Source of the DNA: Candidatus Methanolliviera sp. GoM_oil | Lineage (GTDB): Archaea; Halobacteriota; Methanoliparia; Methanoliparales; Methanoliparaceae | Direction of reading: 5' to 3' | DNA: 14,118 bases | NCBI GenBank assembly: GCA_902158735.1 | Contig: CABGHG010000028.1 | Span: 1-14,118, forward strand | In this document: piece after piece, positions 6,586 to 13,622 of the stretch | Position numbering within the stretch: position 1 is the first letter of the stretch | Layout: every line of letters starts with the position of its first letter | The notes under the pieces: generated by a model | Seen by the model: only the letters and a program-made list of their open reading frames with translations | The model's database searches: none | Told to the model about the DNA's origin: nothing | Made by a program: the position numbers and the translations under genes

Positions 6586-7507
6586 TTATTGATCTCGTAA
6601 GACCATCTCGATCGCATTTTGTTTGCAGTGTTCGGTACAGTGACCGCAACCATAGCATCTATCACGGGAGATTATATCGCTGTGACGATCGTCCCCATCT
6701 CCGATAAGGTCTCTGGCTTCAAACGGGCACACCGCTAAGCTTAAGCACTCTCCGCATCCTATGCAGCGTTCTTTGTTAGTTACAGCGATATATTTGCCCT
6801 ATCTGATAAGACAACTTAGATTATAACCAAATAGTCGATTTGCGAGAAGTGGGACACAACTCACAGGTGAGCAGTTGCAAATCGCTGTCTCTCCTTGACA
6901 CACGTTGTAGATGCATGGGACAACACCAAGGTCCAACAACTTGTTTTCAAGTTCAATGAGTTCCTGTTTATCGATATTGCGAAATGAAGGCACCTTTTCA
7001 ACATAATGACGGGACGAGCGTCCTATCTGCACATCCGTTTCCACCGGAAGCTGGCAGGTAAATTCAGTTTCTCCCTTACGCCTCCCATCCAGACCTTCTT
7101 TTTCCTGTGTGTAAGCCTTACATGGGCATTTACTGACTGTAATTCCAAAAATCACCAGGAACGGAATCAATAAACACAAAGAGTTCTTCTCTTGTCACAA
7201 CCACATTGAAGGACGCGGTTTTTTCAAGTAACCAACCAACGAGGTGAGTAATTGCCGCTTGAAAAGTCTCGCTTGATTTTTTTCTTACTACAGTGGCGTC
7301 GAGTATTTTTGCAAGCCAATAAACGCTTTTCATTATATTATTCTCGTTGGGGGCATACCATCGCATGAAAACATCACGAGTTCGTATCTTTTGTCTTTTA
7401 TCCCTGAATGAGAGGTCGTCCCGCACCCACGCTTTCTCTTGCACCAAATTTCGCATCCAATCTCCCATCACCTCCCTCTCTTCCTCTTTTTCCAACCATT
7501 CATACAT
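6586..7507 (-). pseudogene. Ferredoxin-domain Cys-rich protein, inactivated by three lesions
   Basis: The gene starts well (ATG 7507, GAGGTGA 6 nt before) and encodes ~120 residues of unrecognised sequence to TREELFVFIDSVPGDF. There an extra T in a T5 run (AAAAA at 7147-7151 on the plus strand) shifts the frame. Removing it gives GDFGITVSKCPCKAY and continues through CPCK and AICNCSPVSC to an in-frame TAG (6799-6801). Beyond that, 70 more codons encode two [4Fe-4S] motifs, CIGCGECLSLAVCP and CYGCGHCTEHC, ending at TAA 6586-6588. The first motif has two extra residues from a 6-bp duplication (GCTTAA GCTTAG); without it, CIGCGECLAVCP is canonical. The restored ~306-residue layout (N-terminal domain, Cys-rich middle, C-terminal ferredoxin) resembles archaeal 4Fe-4S dicluster proteins. 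It is the last gene of the alcohol dehydrogenase operon and may once have carried its electrons. CGC/CGT and CAG use differs from its AGA-rich neighbours, hinting at transfer. Confidence 0.75.
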
Positions 7508-7550
7508 TTATATTCACCTCTCTCCTCTCAATGATTTTAACGCTACAATT

Positions 7551-7976
7551 TTAGGTAGAGGAACCAAATCCTTTTCTTAAAATTTCAAGCATCGGACCGA
7601 CGCCCCTCATCAAAGCTTCAAGCATTGAACCTATAGCCACCAATAGAGGTCCAACAATCTCAAGTATACGAACTATCACATCCAGTATTACTCCAGTTAT
7701 GGAAGCCACCGCATCGACGAGAGGACCCAAGAGGTTCACATTATCCAAGAGATTCATCGGCGCTGTGACGATCGTCCCAATGATCTTCCCTATATCGATG
7801 GAAGAAACTGCATTCAATACATCTGGGATCATCTTCACCACAGACCCTATAACTGCGGGAGATAGAACAGATTTTAAAACTCCCGTGAGCATTGGGGCTG
7901 TAGCTCCCGTTAAGCTTCCCAGTACGCTTCCCAAGATATTACCGATTCCTTTTTCTCTGTTTTCGTTCATATTCAT
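7551..7976 (-). CDS. Group A hydrophobic helical protein
   Basis: This protein has 141 residues. A short polar N-terminus (MNMNENREKGI) is followed by hydrophobic segments carrying one or two charges each and broken by Pro/Gly: TAPMLTGVLKSVLSPAVI, VVKMIPDVL, VDAVASITGVILDVIVRILE. Near the end are 11-residue-like repeats (VGPLLVAIGSM, LEALMRGVGPM, LEILRKGFG). It matches 9639-9944 at both ends (REKGI...LGS.LG; GP...FGSS) and the N-terminal domain of the upstream alcohol dehydrogenase in the middle (ATPVLTGILKAI.LKPIIG against ATAPMLTGVLKSVLSPAVIG). It lies 54 nt downstream of that dehydrogenase and 43 nt upstream of the ferredoxin pseudogene, in one operon. The pattern suggests amphipathic helices that coat a membrane, lipid body or protein assembly. 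Function unknown. Confidence 0.8.
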   Translation of the reverse strand: MNMNENREKGIGNILGSVLGSLTGATAPMLTGVLKSVLSPAVIGSVVKMIPDVLNAVSSIDIGKIIGTIVTAPMNLLDNVNLLGPLVDAVASITGVILDVIVRILEIVGPLLVAIGSMLEALMRGVGPMLEILRKGFGSST

Positions 7977-8030
7977 CGCCTATCTTTGTTTTGTCTATTT
8001 TTTGAATAAAAAAATTCATAGAGGAGAGAA

Positions 8031-9623
8031 TTAAAAAGTTACGTCTCTCCCCTCCCAGCAGCAGTCGACTATTCTCGCCAATTCATCCTTTGAGGGAATT
8101 CTGGGAGTCACGTAGAAACAGGGATCGTAGTAGGCAAACTCTATAATATCTTCTCTGCCCCTCTTCCAATCCTCCTCTTTTATTCCGGTCTCACCGTATG
8201 ATTTTGGGGCCTCTATCTCGTCCATCAGCGATCTCAACTTCCCAACGATCTTATCCACGGCGTCCTCTTCGTCTTTAAATTCTATGCCAAGAATACGCGC
8301 CAATTTGGCATATAATTCTCTCGTTTCCTTCTCTCTCGCATTTGCGTAGAATTGTATCGTGTACGGAAGCGCTATACCTACGGCCAATCCGTGATGTAGA
8401 TGATGCACTGCACCCACCGCGTGCCCTATGCTGTGTTCAAGCGTAGCCTGAGAATTCCCAAATCCTAAACCGGCAACCGTTGCCGCGTTGTGCATCTTTT
8501 CCCTCGCTTCCATGTCGTCTGGATTTTTATACGCCTTCGGTAGATATTCTATGCCCATTCTTATGGCGTGTATGCATAGCCCCTCAGAAAAATCGTTTCT
8601 CCACTTGGAGACGTATCCCCCAAATGAGTGGGCCAAGACGTCCAATCCCGATCCAGCAGTGAGCTTTTTGGGCATGCTCATTGGAAATCTTGGATCTATC
8701 ACAGCAACATCAGCTATAGATTCTCTGCATGCTATACCCCATTTTCTCCCCAGCACCGGGTCCGTTAAGACTATTGCCCACGTAGATTCAGCACCCGTAC
8801 CACTCGTGGTTGGTATAGCCATATAATGAGCCTTTTCTCGCAAGTTATACCTTGAAAACGGATCTATACTCCCAAGGGGTATATCTGGGTGGACATATTT
8901 TATCCACACAGCTTTTGCGGCATCAAGGCAGGATCCGCCACCGAGACCGATTAGCCAGTCGGGCTTAAATTCCCGCGCCACTTCTCCGCCTTTTTCGATC
9001 GTGGGTATGCTCGGATCTGGCTCCACCTCATCGAAGATTTCAACCTCATATCCTATATACTCCAACATCTCTCTGACAGTGTCCGCATGGCCAAACTTGA
9101 CCATATCTTTGTCCGTCACGATCAATGACCTCCTTCCCGTCCCAGACAAAAACTTCATCGATCGTTCCAACGCACCTTTTCCGTGTACGATATGTGGACA
9201 ACTGAATTCATTCGTTATGCCCGCAATCCCCGTAAATTTGTCTATCATATCAGGATAGACTTCACCACCCAGTAATGCAGAAAATATATCCACGTTTCCC
9301 TTGATAACGTCTGTAAATAGTGGGCGACTTAAACATTGAAGGGCTTTAGCTAAAGGCTCACTATTCTCCTCAATAAGATTTGCCACCGCCGCCATCAGCT
9401 TCTCGTTCTTCAATAGAGTGGGCAGCCCTATGGCATCTGGATCTATATTGAGTCCCAGCAGTTTTGCGATCGCCGGGAATTCGTTTACCAGCCCTATGAT
9501 GGGTTTAAGATCTATAGCTTTTAAGATCCCCGTAAGCACCGGGGTAGCTACCTCCAACACGCCACCCAAGACATCACCAGCGGTATCCATGGTCCTTTCC
9601 TTACCTGTTTTATACTCATCCAT
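8031..9623 (-). CDS. Iron-type alcohol dehydrogenase with N-terminal group A domain
   Basis: This 530-residue protein has two parts. From ~140 onward it is a complete group III (iron-containing) alcohol dehydrogenase. It has CPHIVHGKGALE, the NAD(P)-binding GLGGGSCLDAAK (~226-237) and PTTSGTGAES (~271-280). The metal ligands are D328 and H332 (GLDVLAHSFGG), H397 (LEHSIGH) and H411 (HHGLAVG). The D-x3-H and H-x13-H spacings are as in the family. Such enzymes interconvert primary alcohols and aldehydes with NAD(P)H. The family is usually ~380-400 residues. The extra N-terminal ~135 residues resemble the group A proteins encoded on both sides (GDVLGGVLEVATPVLTGILK), then more polar helices. The ATG at 9623 is preferred over one at 9632, because GAGG at 9633-9636 is 9 nt from the former and abuts the latter. 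The gene lies 15 nt after a free-standing group A gene. Confidence 0.92.
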   Translation of the reverse strand: MDEYKTGKERTMDTAGDVLGGVLEVATPVLTGILKAIDLKPIIGLVNEFPAIAKLLGLNIDPDAIGLPTLLKNEKLMAAVANLIEENSEPLAKALQCLSRPLFTDVIKGNVDIFSALLGGEVYPDMIDKFTGIAGITNEFSCPHIVHGKGALERSMKFLSGTGRRSLIVTDKDMVKFGHADTVREMLEYIGYEVEIFDEVEPDPSIPTIEKGGEVAREFKPDWLIGLGGGSCLDAAKAVWIKYVHPDIPLGSIDPFSRYNLREKAHYMAIPTTSGTGAESTWAIVLTDPVLGRKWGIACRESIADVAVIDPRFPMSMPKKLTAGSGLDVLAHSFGGYVSKWRNDFSEGLCIHAIRMGIEYLPKAYKNPDDMEAREKMHNAATVAGLGFGNSQATLEHSIGHAVGAVHHLHHGLAVGIALPYTIQFYANAREKETRELYAKLARILGIEFKDEEDAVDKIVGKLRSLMDEIEAPKSYGETGIKEEDWKRGREDIIEFAYYDPCFYVTPRIPSKDELARIVDCCWEGRDVTF

Positions 9624-9638
9624 TTTGATCATCCTCGT

Positions 9639-9944
9639 TTAATCAGAAGAGCCGAACATGCCAGTCAAAGATTCCCGTATGGGACCAACAGCTCCCAAGA
9701 GAGAACCGACAGCTTCGAGCAGGGGAGGTGCCAGCATGTTGATCACCGCCCCAACCAAACGACTGACCAGCTCGAAGACGGGACTCATCAGCGACATGGC
9801 TATCTTCACCATAGGTTTTACTATGCCACCCAAAAGATCCAAGCTCAACACCGATCTAAGAAGATCCGTCATTCCTCCCAACATGCCCCCCAACAGATCA
9901 CCAATACTAGAAATTCCCTTTTCTCTGCTTTCCTCCATGATCAT
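9639..9944 (-). CDS. Group A hydrophobic helical protein, first gene of ADH operon
   Basis: This 101-residue protein begins MIMEESREKGISSIGDLLGG, closely matching the start of the 141-residue protein at 7551-7976 (MNMNENREKGIGNILGSVLG), and ends GAVGPIRES...MFGSSD, matching its GVGPMLE...GFGSST end. The middle is Met/Leu/Val-rich with Pro breaks (IVKPMVKIAMSLMSPVFELV, NMLAPPLLEAVGSLLG). It is translated just ahead of the alcohol dehydrogenase, which carries a related domain, so subunits of a shared assembly are a reasonable inference. A second ATG two codons in (9938) is equally possible as start; no strong ribosome site is visible, in line with a short-leader transcript from the TATA box at ~9963-9975. 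Function unknown. Confidence 0.8.
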   Translation of the reverse strand: MIMEESREKGISSIGDLLGGMLGGMTDLLRSVLSLDLLGGIVKPMVKIAMSLMSPVFELVSRLVGAVINMLAPPLLEAVGSLLGAVGPIRESLTGMFGSSD

Positions 9945-9960
9945 TAGATAATTTTTTTCC

Positions 9961-10006
9961 TCTATAAATATATTATCAAAAATCCAAAAGTATATGTATT
10001 AAAGAT
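9961..10006. promoter_or_regulatory. Divergent promoters of ADH (-) and ALDH (+) operons
   Basis: The two operons start 85 bp apart. On the minus strand ATATATTTATAG (about 9975-9963) is a TATA box 20-30 bp before the group A start at 9944. On the plus strand AGTATATGTATTAAAG (9989-10004) is a TATA box ~35 bp before ATG 10030. The close back-to-back layout permits shared control of alcohol and aldehyde oxidation. Confidence 0.5.
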
Positions 10007-10029
10007 GAAATAAAAACATAGGTGATTAG

Positions 10030-11538
10030 ATGGTAAAGTATAAAGAAAAATTTGAGGAACAGAAGGTATTCATCGATGGGGAATGGACGACGTCTTCTAA
10101 GGGGGATACCTACAGCATCATAAACCCGTCCACCGGAAAATCCTTCGTCAAATGCCAGAAATGCGATGTTGAGGATACCAAGAGGGCGATAGACGTGGCG
10201 AGGGATGCTTTTGACAACGGACCATGGCCTGAAATGTCAATTGAGGAGAGAACAAAGATCTTCTACAAGGTAACCGATATGATAGCGGAGAAGGCGTGGG
10301 AGATCAGCAAGTTGGATGCCATGTGTAACGGAGTTCCGGTATTGGAGCACGCGTCGATGACGATGATGCTGCCCGCCCACATGAGATACGTCTGTGCGCA
10401 GGCCAAAAAGCTGGTAGAACCAAAAAAGGTCTCCGGTGAATTTCCATTAGATCAAAAGGTCTGGAGGGAACCGGATGGGGTTGTTGCCATAATAACACCT
10501 TGGAACGCTCCTTTTGGAGAGTGTATGATGAAACTACCCCCCGCGTTGATAGATGGCAATACCGTGGTCTTTAAACCGGCCAGTCAGACGCCTTTAACCA
10601 CATTAGATTTGGGAAAGATGTTCGAGAAGGCGGGCATACCGAAGGGTGCGCTAAATATCATAACGGGTCCGGGGCCGGTTGTGGGCGTGGAGATGGCAAA
10701 GAATACGAAGGTGGACCACATAAGTTTTACCGGTGAAGGGATAACAGGAAAAGAGATCGTCCAAAATGCGCTCGGAAATTTGAAGAAGGTGACGTTGGAG
10801 CTTGGAGGAAAGTCCCCGAATATCATCTTCGATGACTTTTCGGTTGACGAGGCTGCAACGGCGGCAATGATTGGCGGATATTTCCTAAACGGTGAGATAT
10901 GTATCGATGGTAGCAGGATCTTCGTGCAAGACACTATACATGAGAAATTCTCCAAGAAATTTGTCGAACTGTCAAAATCCTTGAAGATCGGCAACGCGCT
11001 CTCTCTTAAGACCAACATAGGTCCTCTGGTCACAGAAACCCAGATGGAAAAGAATCTCAAGTATATCGAATATGGGAAAGATGCGGGTGCAACTTTGCTG
11101 TGCGGTGGTTACAGACCTCGAGAGGGAGAGTTGAAGGACGGCTTCTTCGTCGCACCCACAGTATTCGACAACGTATCGAACGATATGAGGATAGCGAGAG
11201 AGGAGATATTTGGCCCAGTTCTATGCGTGATACCCTTCTCAACTGAGAAAGAAGTGATAGAGATGGCGAACGACACTACCTATGGCCTCGCCGGGGCTGT
11301 TTGGACGCACGATAAAGAGAGGGCCGTAAGAGTTGCGAGAAAGATCAAGGCGGGCACAGTCTTTATAAATACGTACCATATGCTCACGGCAGATATGCCC
11401 TTTGGAGGATACAAACAGAGCGGATGGGGAAGAGAGATGAGTGAACAGGGCGTAGAAGAGTTCACACAGGTAAAGAGCATAACGGCGGATTGGAGTGGGT
11501 TAACAAAATGGCTGATGAATGTAATAATTTCGCATTGA
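10030..11538 (+). CDS. NAD(P)-dependent aldehyde dehydrogenase
   Basis: This 502-residue protein is a full-length member of the ALDH superfamily, oxidising an aldehyde to the acid with NAD(P). Visible signatures are TPWNAPFG (N159), FKPASQTP (K182), FTGEGITGKEI (~233-243), the general base Glu in LELGGKSP (E257), and the catalytic cysteine in GEICIDGSR (C291). EEIFGPVL (~391-398) and MPFGGYKQSGWGRE (~456-469) are also present. The loop FTGE replaces the common FTGS. After the usual family ending (TQVKS) there is an extra, partly hydrophobic tail, ADWSGLTKWLMNVIISH, which could be an attachment helix. The start has GGTGAT at 10021-10026. The stop TGA overlaps the ribosome site of the group B gene that follows 10 nt later, so the pair is translationally linked. 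It probably acts on the product of the divergently transcribed alcohol dehydrogenase (inference). Confidence 0.93.
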   Translation: MVKYKEKFEEQKVFIDGEWTTSSKGDTYSIINPSTGKSFVKCQKCDVEDTKRAIDVARDAFDNGPWPEMSIEERTKIFYKVTDMIAEKAWEISKLDAMCNGVPVLEHASMTMMLPAHMRYVCAQAKKLVEPKKVSGEFPLDQKVWREPDGVVAIITPWNAPFGECMMKLPPALIDGNTVVFKPASQTPLTTLDLGKMFEKAGIPKGALNIITGPGPVVGVEMAKNTKVDHISFTGEGITGKEIVQNALGNLKKVTLELGGKSPNIIFDDFSVDEAATAAMIGGYFLNGEICIDGSRIFVQDTIHEKFSKKFVELSKSLKIGNALSLKTNIGPLVTETQMEKNLKYIEYGKDAGATLLCGGYRPREGELKDGFFVAPTVFDNVSNDMRIAREEIFGPVLCVIPFSTEKEVIEMANDTTYGLAGAVWTHDKERAVRVARKIKAGTVFINTYHMLTADMPFGGYKQSGWGREMSEQGVEEFTQVKSITADWSGLTKWLMNVIISH

Positions 11539-11548
11539 GGTGATCTAA

Positions 11549-11857
11549 ATGAGCGATGAGAATTTGTTGAGGGATGAGTTGGTGGATCGTCTAACAAGTG
11601 TGGTCGTTCCTCTTTTAGGTAGTCAGCGATTGATGGATATCGTGGGTGCCGTATATAAAGCGAGTTTTGCGAAGGGGGCATTACAGGTCATACTTCAACC
11701 GATTGTTCCGTATATAGAGAGGATTATGACGCCCGAAATAATGGGGAGGCTGCTAGAACAATTGGATCTTCCGGAGAACGATAAGATCATGGAGGATGTA
11801 TTGAAGATCGCAACGCTAGCTCTAAATAATTTGGCGCCTTCTGAGGGGCTCGTTTGA
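11549..11857 (+). CDS. Group B helical protein downstream of ALDH
   Basis: This 102-residue protein follows the aldehyde dehydrogenase; its ribosome site (GAGGTGATC) overlaps the dehydrogenase stop codon. It has hydrophobic helices (VVVPLLGSQRLMDIVGAVY, ALQVILQPIVPYIERI). A segment LQPIV...MTPEIM...LPENDKIMEDVL (~49-84) aligns with LNPVIKAAMTPGIM...IIEDAF of the 155-residue protein upstream of AOR. It is shorter and more charged than that relative. A hairpin-plus-T terminator closes the operon just after it. No known family is recognised. Its pairing with an aldehyde-oxidising enzyme mirrors the AOR operon. Confidence 0.78.
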   Translation: MSDENLLRDELVDRLTSVVVPLLGSQRLMDIVGAVYKASFAKGALQVILQPIVPYIERIMTPEIMGRLLEQLDLPENDKIMEDVLKIATLALNNLAPSEGLV

Positions 11858-11896
11858 TGAGGTGACCCCTCATCATTTTTTTAATTTTTTTATTTT
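11855..11896 (+). terminator. Hairpin plus oligo-T terminator of the ALDH operon
   Basis: TGATGAGG (11855-11862) pairs with CCTCATCA (11868-11875) around a 5-nt loop, and is followed at once by runs of T (TTTTTT, AATTTTTTT, ATTTTT). The stop codon of the group B gene forms the first bases of the stem. Confidence 0.75.
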
Positions 11897-11959
11897 TATA
11901 GAGGGTTTCTATCAACTTTCGATTTTAAAAAAGATCCAATCTTCATCAACTCTTATACT

Positions 11960-11994
11960 AAACCATAAATACAGCTATTCTAAAACCATAAATA
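11960..11994 (+). promoter_or_regulatory. Promoter region with 12-bp direct repeat before mptG
   Basis: AAACCATAAATA occurs at 11960-11971 and 11983-11994, 23 bp apart (about two helical turns). The TAAATA part of either copy could act as a TATA box for the following gene. A regulator site is a guess from the repeat spacing. Confidence 0.35.
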
Positions 11995-12041
11995 GGTAGG
12001 TAACATCATCTAGCGTCATCCAATACGGGGCTTAAAATAAA

Positions 12042-13568
12042 TTGAATCTCGTTGATAAGATAAGGGAAATAGAGGGAGATCTTGGAGGATTGAGCGCACA
12101 ACAGAAGCTCCTTTTGACCACCGACGGTTCCATAACGAATACGTTGGAGATACTCATAGGTGGAGAAGTGGGGATCGAAACTCTTCATCAGAAGATCGTC
12201 GAAGCCGATGAAAAGATTGCAGAAAAACTCGGCGTGGCGAACGAAGACGAAATAAACGAGCGTATAGTTAGAATTTATAATAAAAAGAACAATAAACCCC
12301 TTATATATGCTATCTCTTATGCTCCATTGAGGCGGGCGGATAAAGATTTCAGCGAGGACTTATTTAGTGCTGATATCCCCATAGGAAAGATAATGGAGAA
12401 ATACAAGATAGAATCTAGACGAGAGATCAAAGATATCGATTATACACGTGCAAATGAAGAGTTGAGCAAAATTTTCGGCGTATTTGAAGAAGAGATCCTT
12501 CTGAGAAGAAATTATAGTATCATAAGAAAAGGGGAGATCTTGATCGATATTTATGAGATCTTCCCCTACAGCAGTTTTCAAAACGAGTTTAAAGTAATTA
12601 TAGAGACTCCTTCAAGGCTGCATCTAACGCTCATAGATCTTAATGGCGAAGGGGGAAGGATAGATGGGGGAGTAGGAATAACCCTCGATGATCCGAGATT
12701 TTTGATCGAGGCAAAGATAGCAGATGTGACTAATGTTTCGGGATACGACCAAGTCCCAGATGAAGAAAAAGATCATATCGTCCGTGCCGCCAATATGATG
12801 TTAAATCACCTTGGAATTAGGACAGGAGTAGAGTTTAGGGTTAGAAATGATTATCCGATGCACGTGGGCCTCGGTTCTGGAACCCAAATGTCTATTGCAG
12901 CGGGAAAGGCCGTATCAGAACTCTTTGGAAGAAAGTTTAGTACCAGAGAGATCGCAAGAATCGTAGGTAGAGGGGGGACATCCGGGATTGGAACCGCGGC
13001 ATTTGAAGGTGGAGGCTTTATTCTGGATGCGGGGCATAGTTTCGGAGAAGTAGGAGAAAAAAAGGACTACATGCCATCTTCAGCATCAAACGCTTCACCT
13101 CCCCCTCTAATAGTAAGATACGATTTTCCGGAGGATTGGAAGATCGTCCTCGCCATACCAGATATTAAAGGATCTCACGGGGACAGAGAGATTGATATAT
13201 TCCAGAGGTTCTGCCCCATAGATACAAAAGACGTTAGAGAACTCAGCCACCTGATCCTATTGAAGATGATTCCATCGCTATTAGAAAAGGATATAGAAAG
13301 CTTTGGTGAAGCGGTCAATAGGATTCAAAGGACAGGTTTCAAGAAGGTAGAGGTGGGGTTACAGCCTGCTTTCATAAATGAATTGATGGAATCGATGTTG
13401 GATCTCGGCGCGTATGGCGTGGGATTAAGCTCCTTCGGACCAACCGTCTATGGAATCATAGACAATAAAAACAGAGAGATAAAAGAGGGAGTCGGTAGAC
13501 TTTTGGGTAATAAAAACGTCGTGGTAACAAAGGCAAGAAATTTTGGGGCGAAGGTAAGGACATTTTAA
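12042..13568 (+). CDS. mptG: Chorismate lyase-like / beta-RFAP synthase fusion
   Basis: The 508 residues form two parts. Residues ~20-178 resemble archaeal chorismate lyase-like (DUF98) proteins: QKLLLTTDGSITNTLEIL, then FSADIPIGKIMEKYKIESRR and RRNYSIIRKGEILIDIYEIF. These make 4-hydroxybenzoate from chorismate. Residues ~183-508 are beta-ribofuranosylaminobenzene 5'-phosphate synthase, a GHMP-kinase-fold enzyme. It joins an aromatic acid to PRPP with loss of CO2 at the start of methanopterin synthesis. Its signatures are TPSRLHLTLIDL (~189-200), GLGSGTQMSIAAG (~276-288) and GRGGTSGIGTAAFEGGGFI (~309-327). The fusion would place two consecutive steps on one chain. The start is uncertain: TTG 12042 gives the longest form, with only GGGG 11 nt upstream, and TTG 12090 is an alternative just before the conserved region. 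The following gene on the other strand converges. Confidence 0.9.
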   Translation: MNLVDKIREIEGDLGGLSAQQKLLLTTDGSITNTLEILIGGEVGIETLHQKIVEADEKIAEKLGVANEDEINERIVRIYNKKNNKPLIYAISYAPLRRADKDFSEDLFSADIPIGKIMEKYKIESRREIKDIDYTRANEELSKIFGVFEEEILLRRNYSIIRKGEILIDIYEIFPYSSFQNEFKVIIETPSRLHLTLIDLNGEGGRIDGGVGITLDDPRFLIEAKIADVTNVSGYDQVPDEEKDHIVRAANMMLNHLGIRTGVEFRVRNDYPMHVGLGSGTQMSIAAGKAVSELFGRKFSTREIARIVGRGGTSGIGTAAFEGGGFILDAGHSFGEVGEKKDYMPSSASNASPPPLIVRYDFPEDWKIVLAIPDIKGSHGDREIDIFQRFCPIDTKDVRELSHLILLKMIPSLLEKDIESFGEAVNRIQRTGFKKVEVGLQPAFINELMESMLDLGAYGVGLSSFGPTVYGIIDNKNREIKEGVGRLLGNKNVVVTKARNFGAKVRTF

Positions 13569-13580
13569 CTCCTTCGCCAA

Positions 13581-13612
13581 GAAGTCCCCTTCCGTAAGAA
13601 GGGGTAGTTCAC
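13581..13612 (+). mobile_element. IS200/IS605-like right-end hairpin without transposase
   Basis: CCCCTTC (13586-13592) pairs with GAAGGGG (13598-13604) around CGTAA, preceded by GAAGT and followed by TAGTTCAC. From memory, archaeal and bacterial IS605/TnpB elements end in the form GAAG-CCC...GGG-TAGTTCAC, the 3' end of their omega RNA. No tnpA or tnpB is present in the window. No T run follows the hairpin, so it is a poor simple terminator. It could be a solo end or a remnant. Confidence 0.45.
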
Positions 13613-13622
13613 TCGTGGTCTC

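Noticed and set aside
6799..6801. TAG read as pyrrolysine
   Set aside because: Two further lesions in the same gene point to decay, and AOR uses TAG as its normal stop. Kept only as an alternative.
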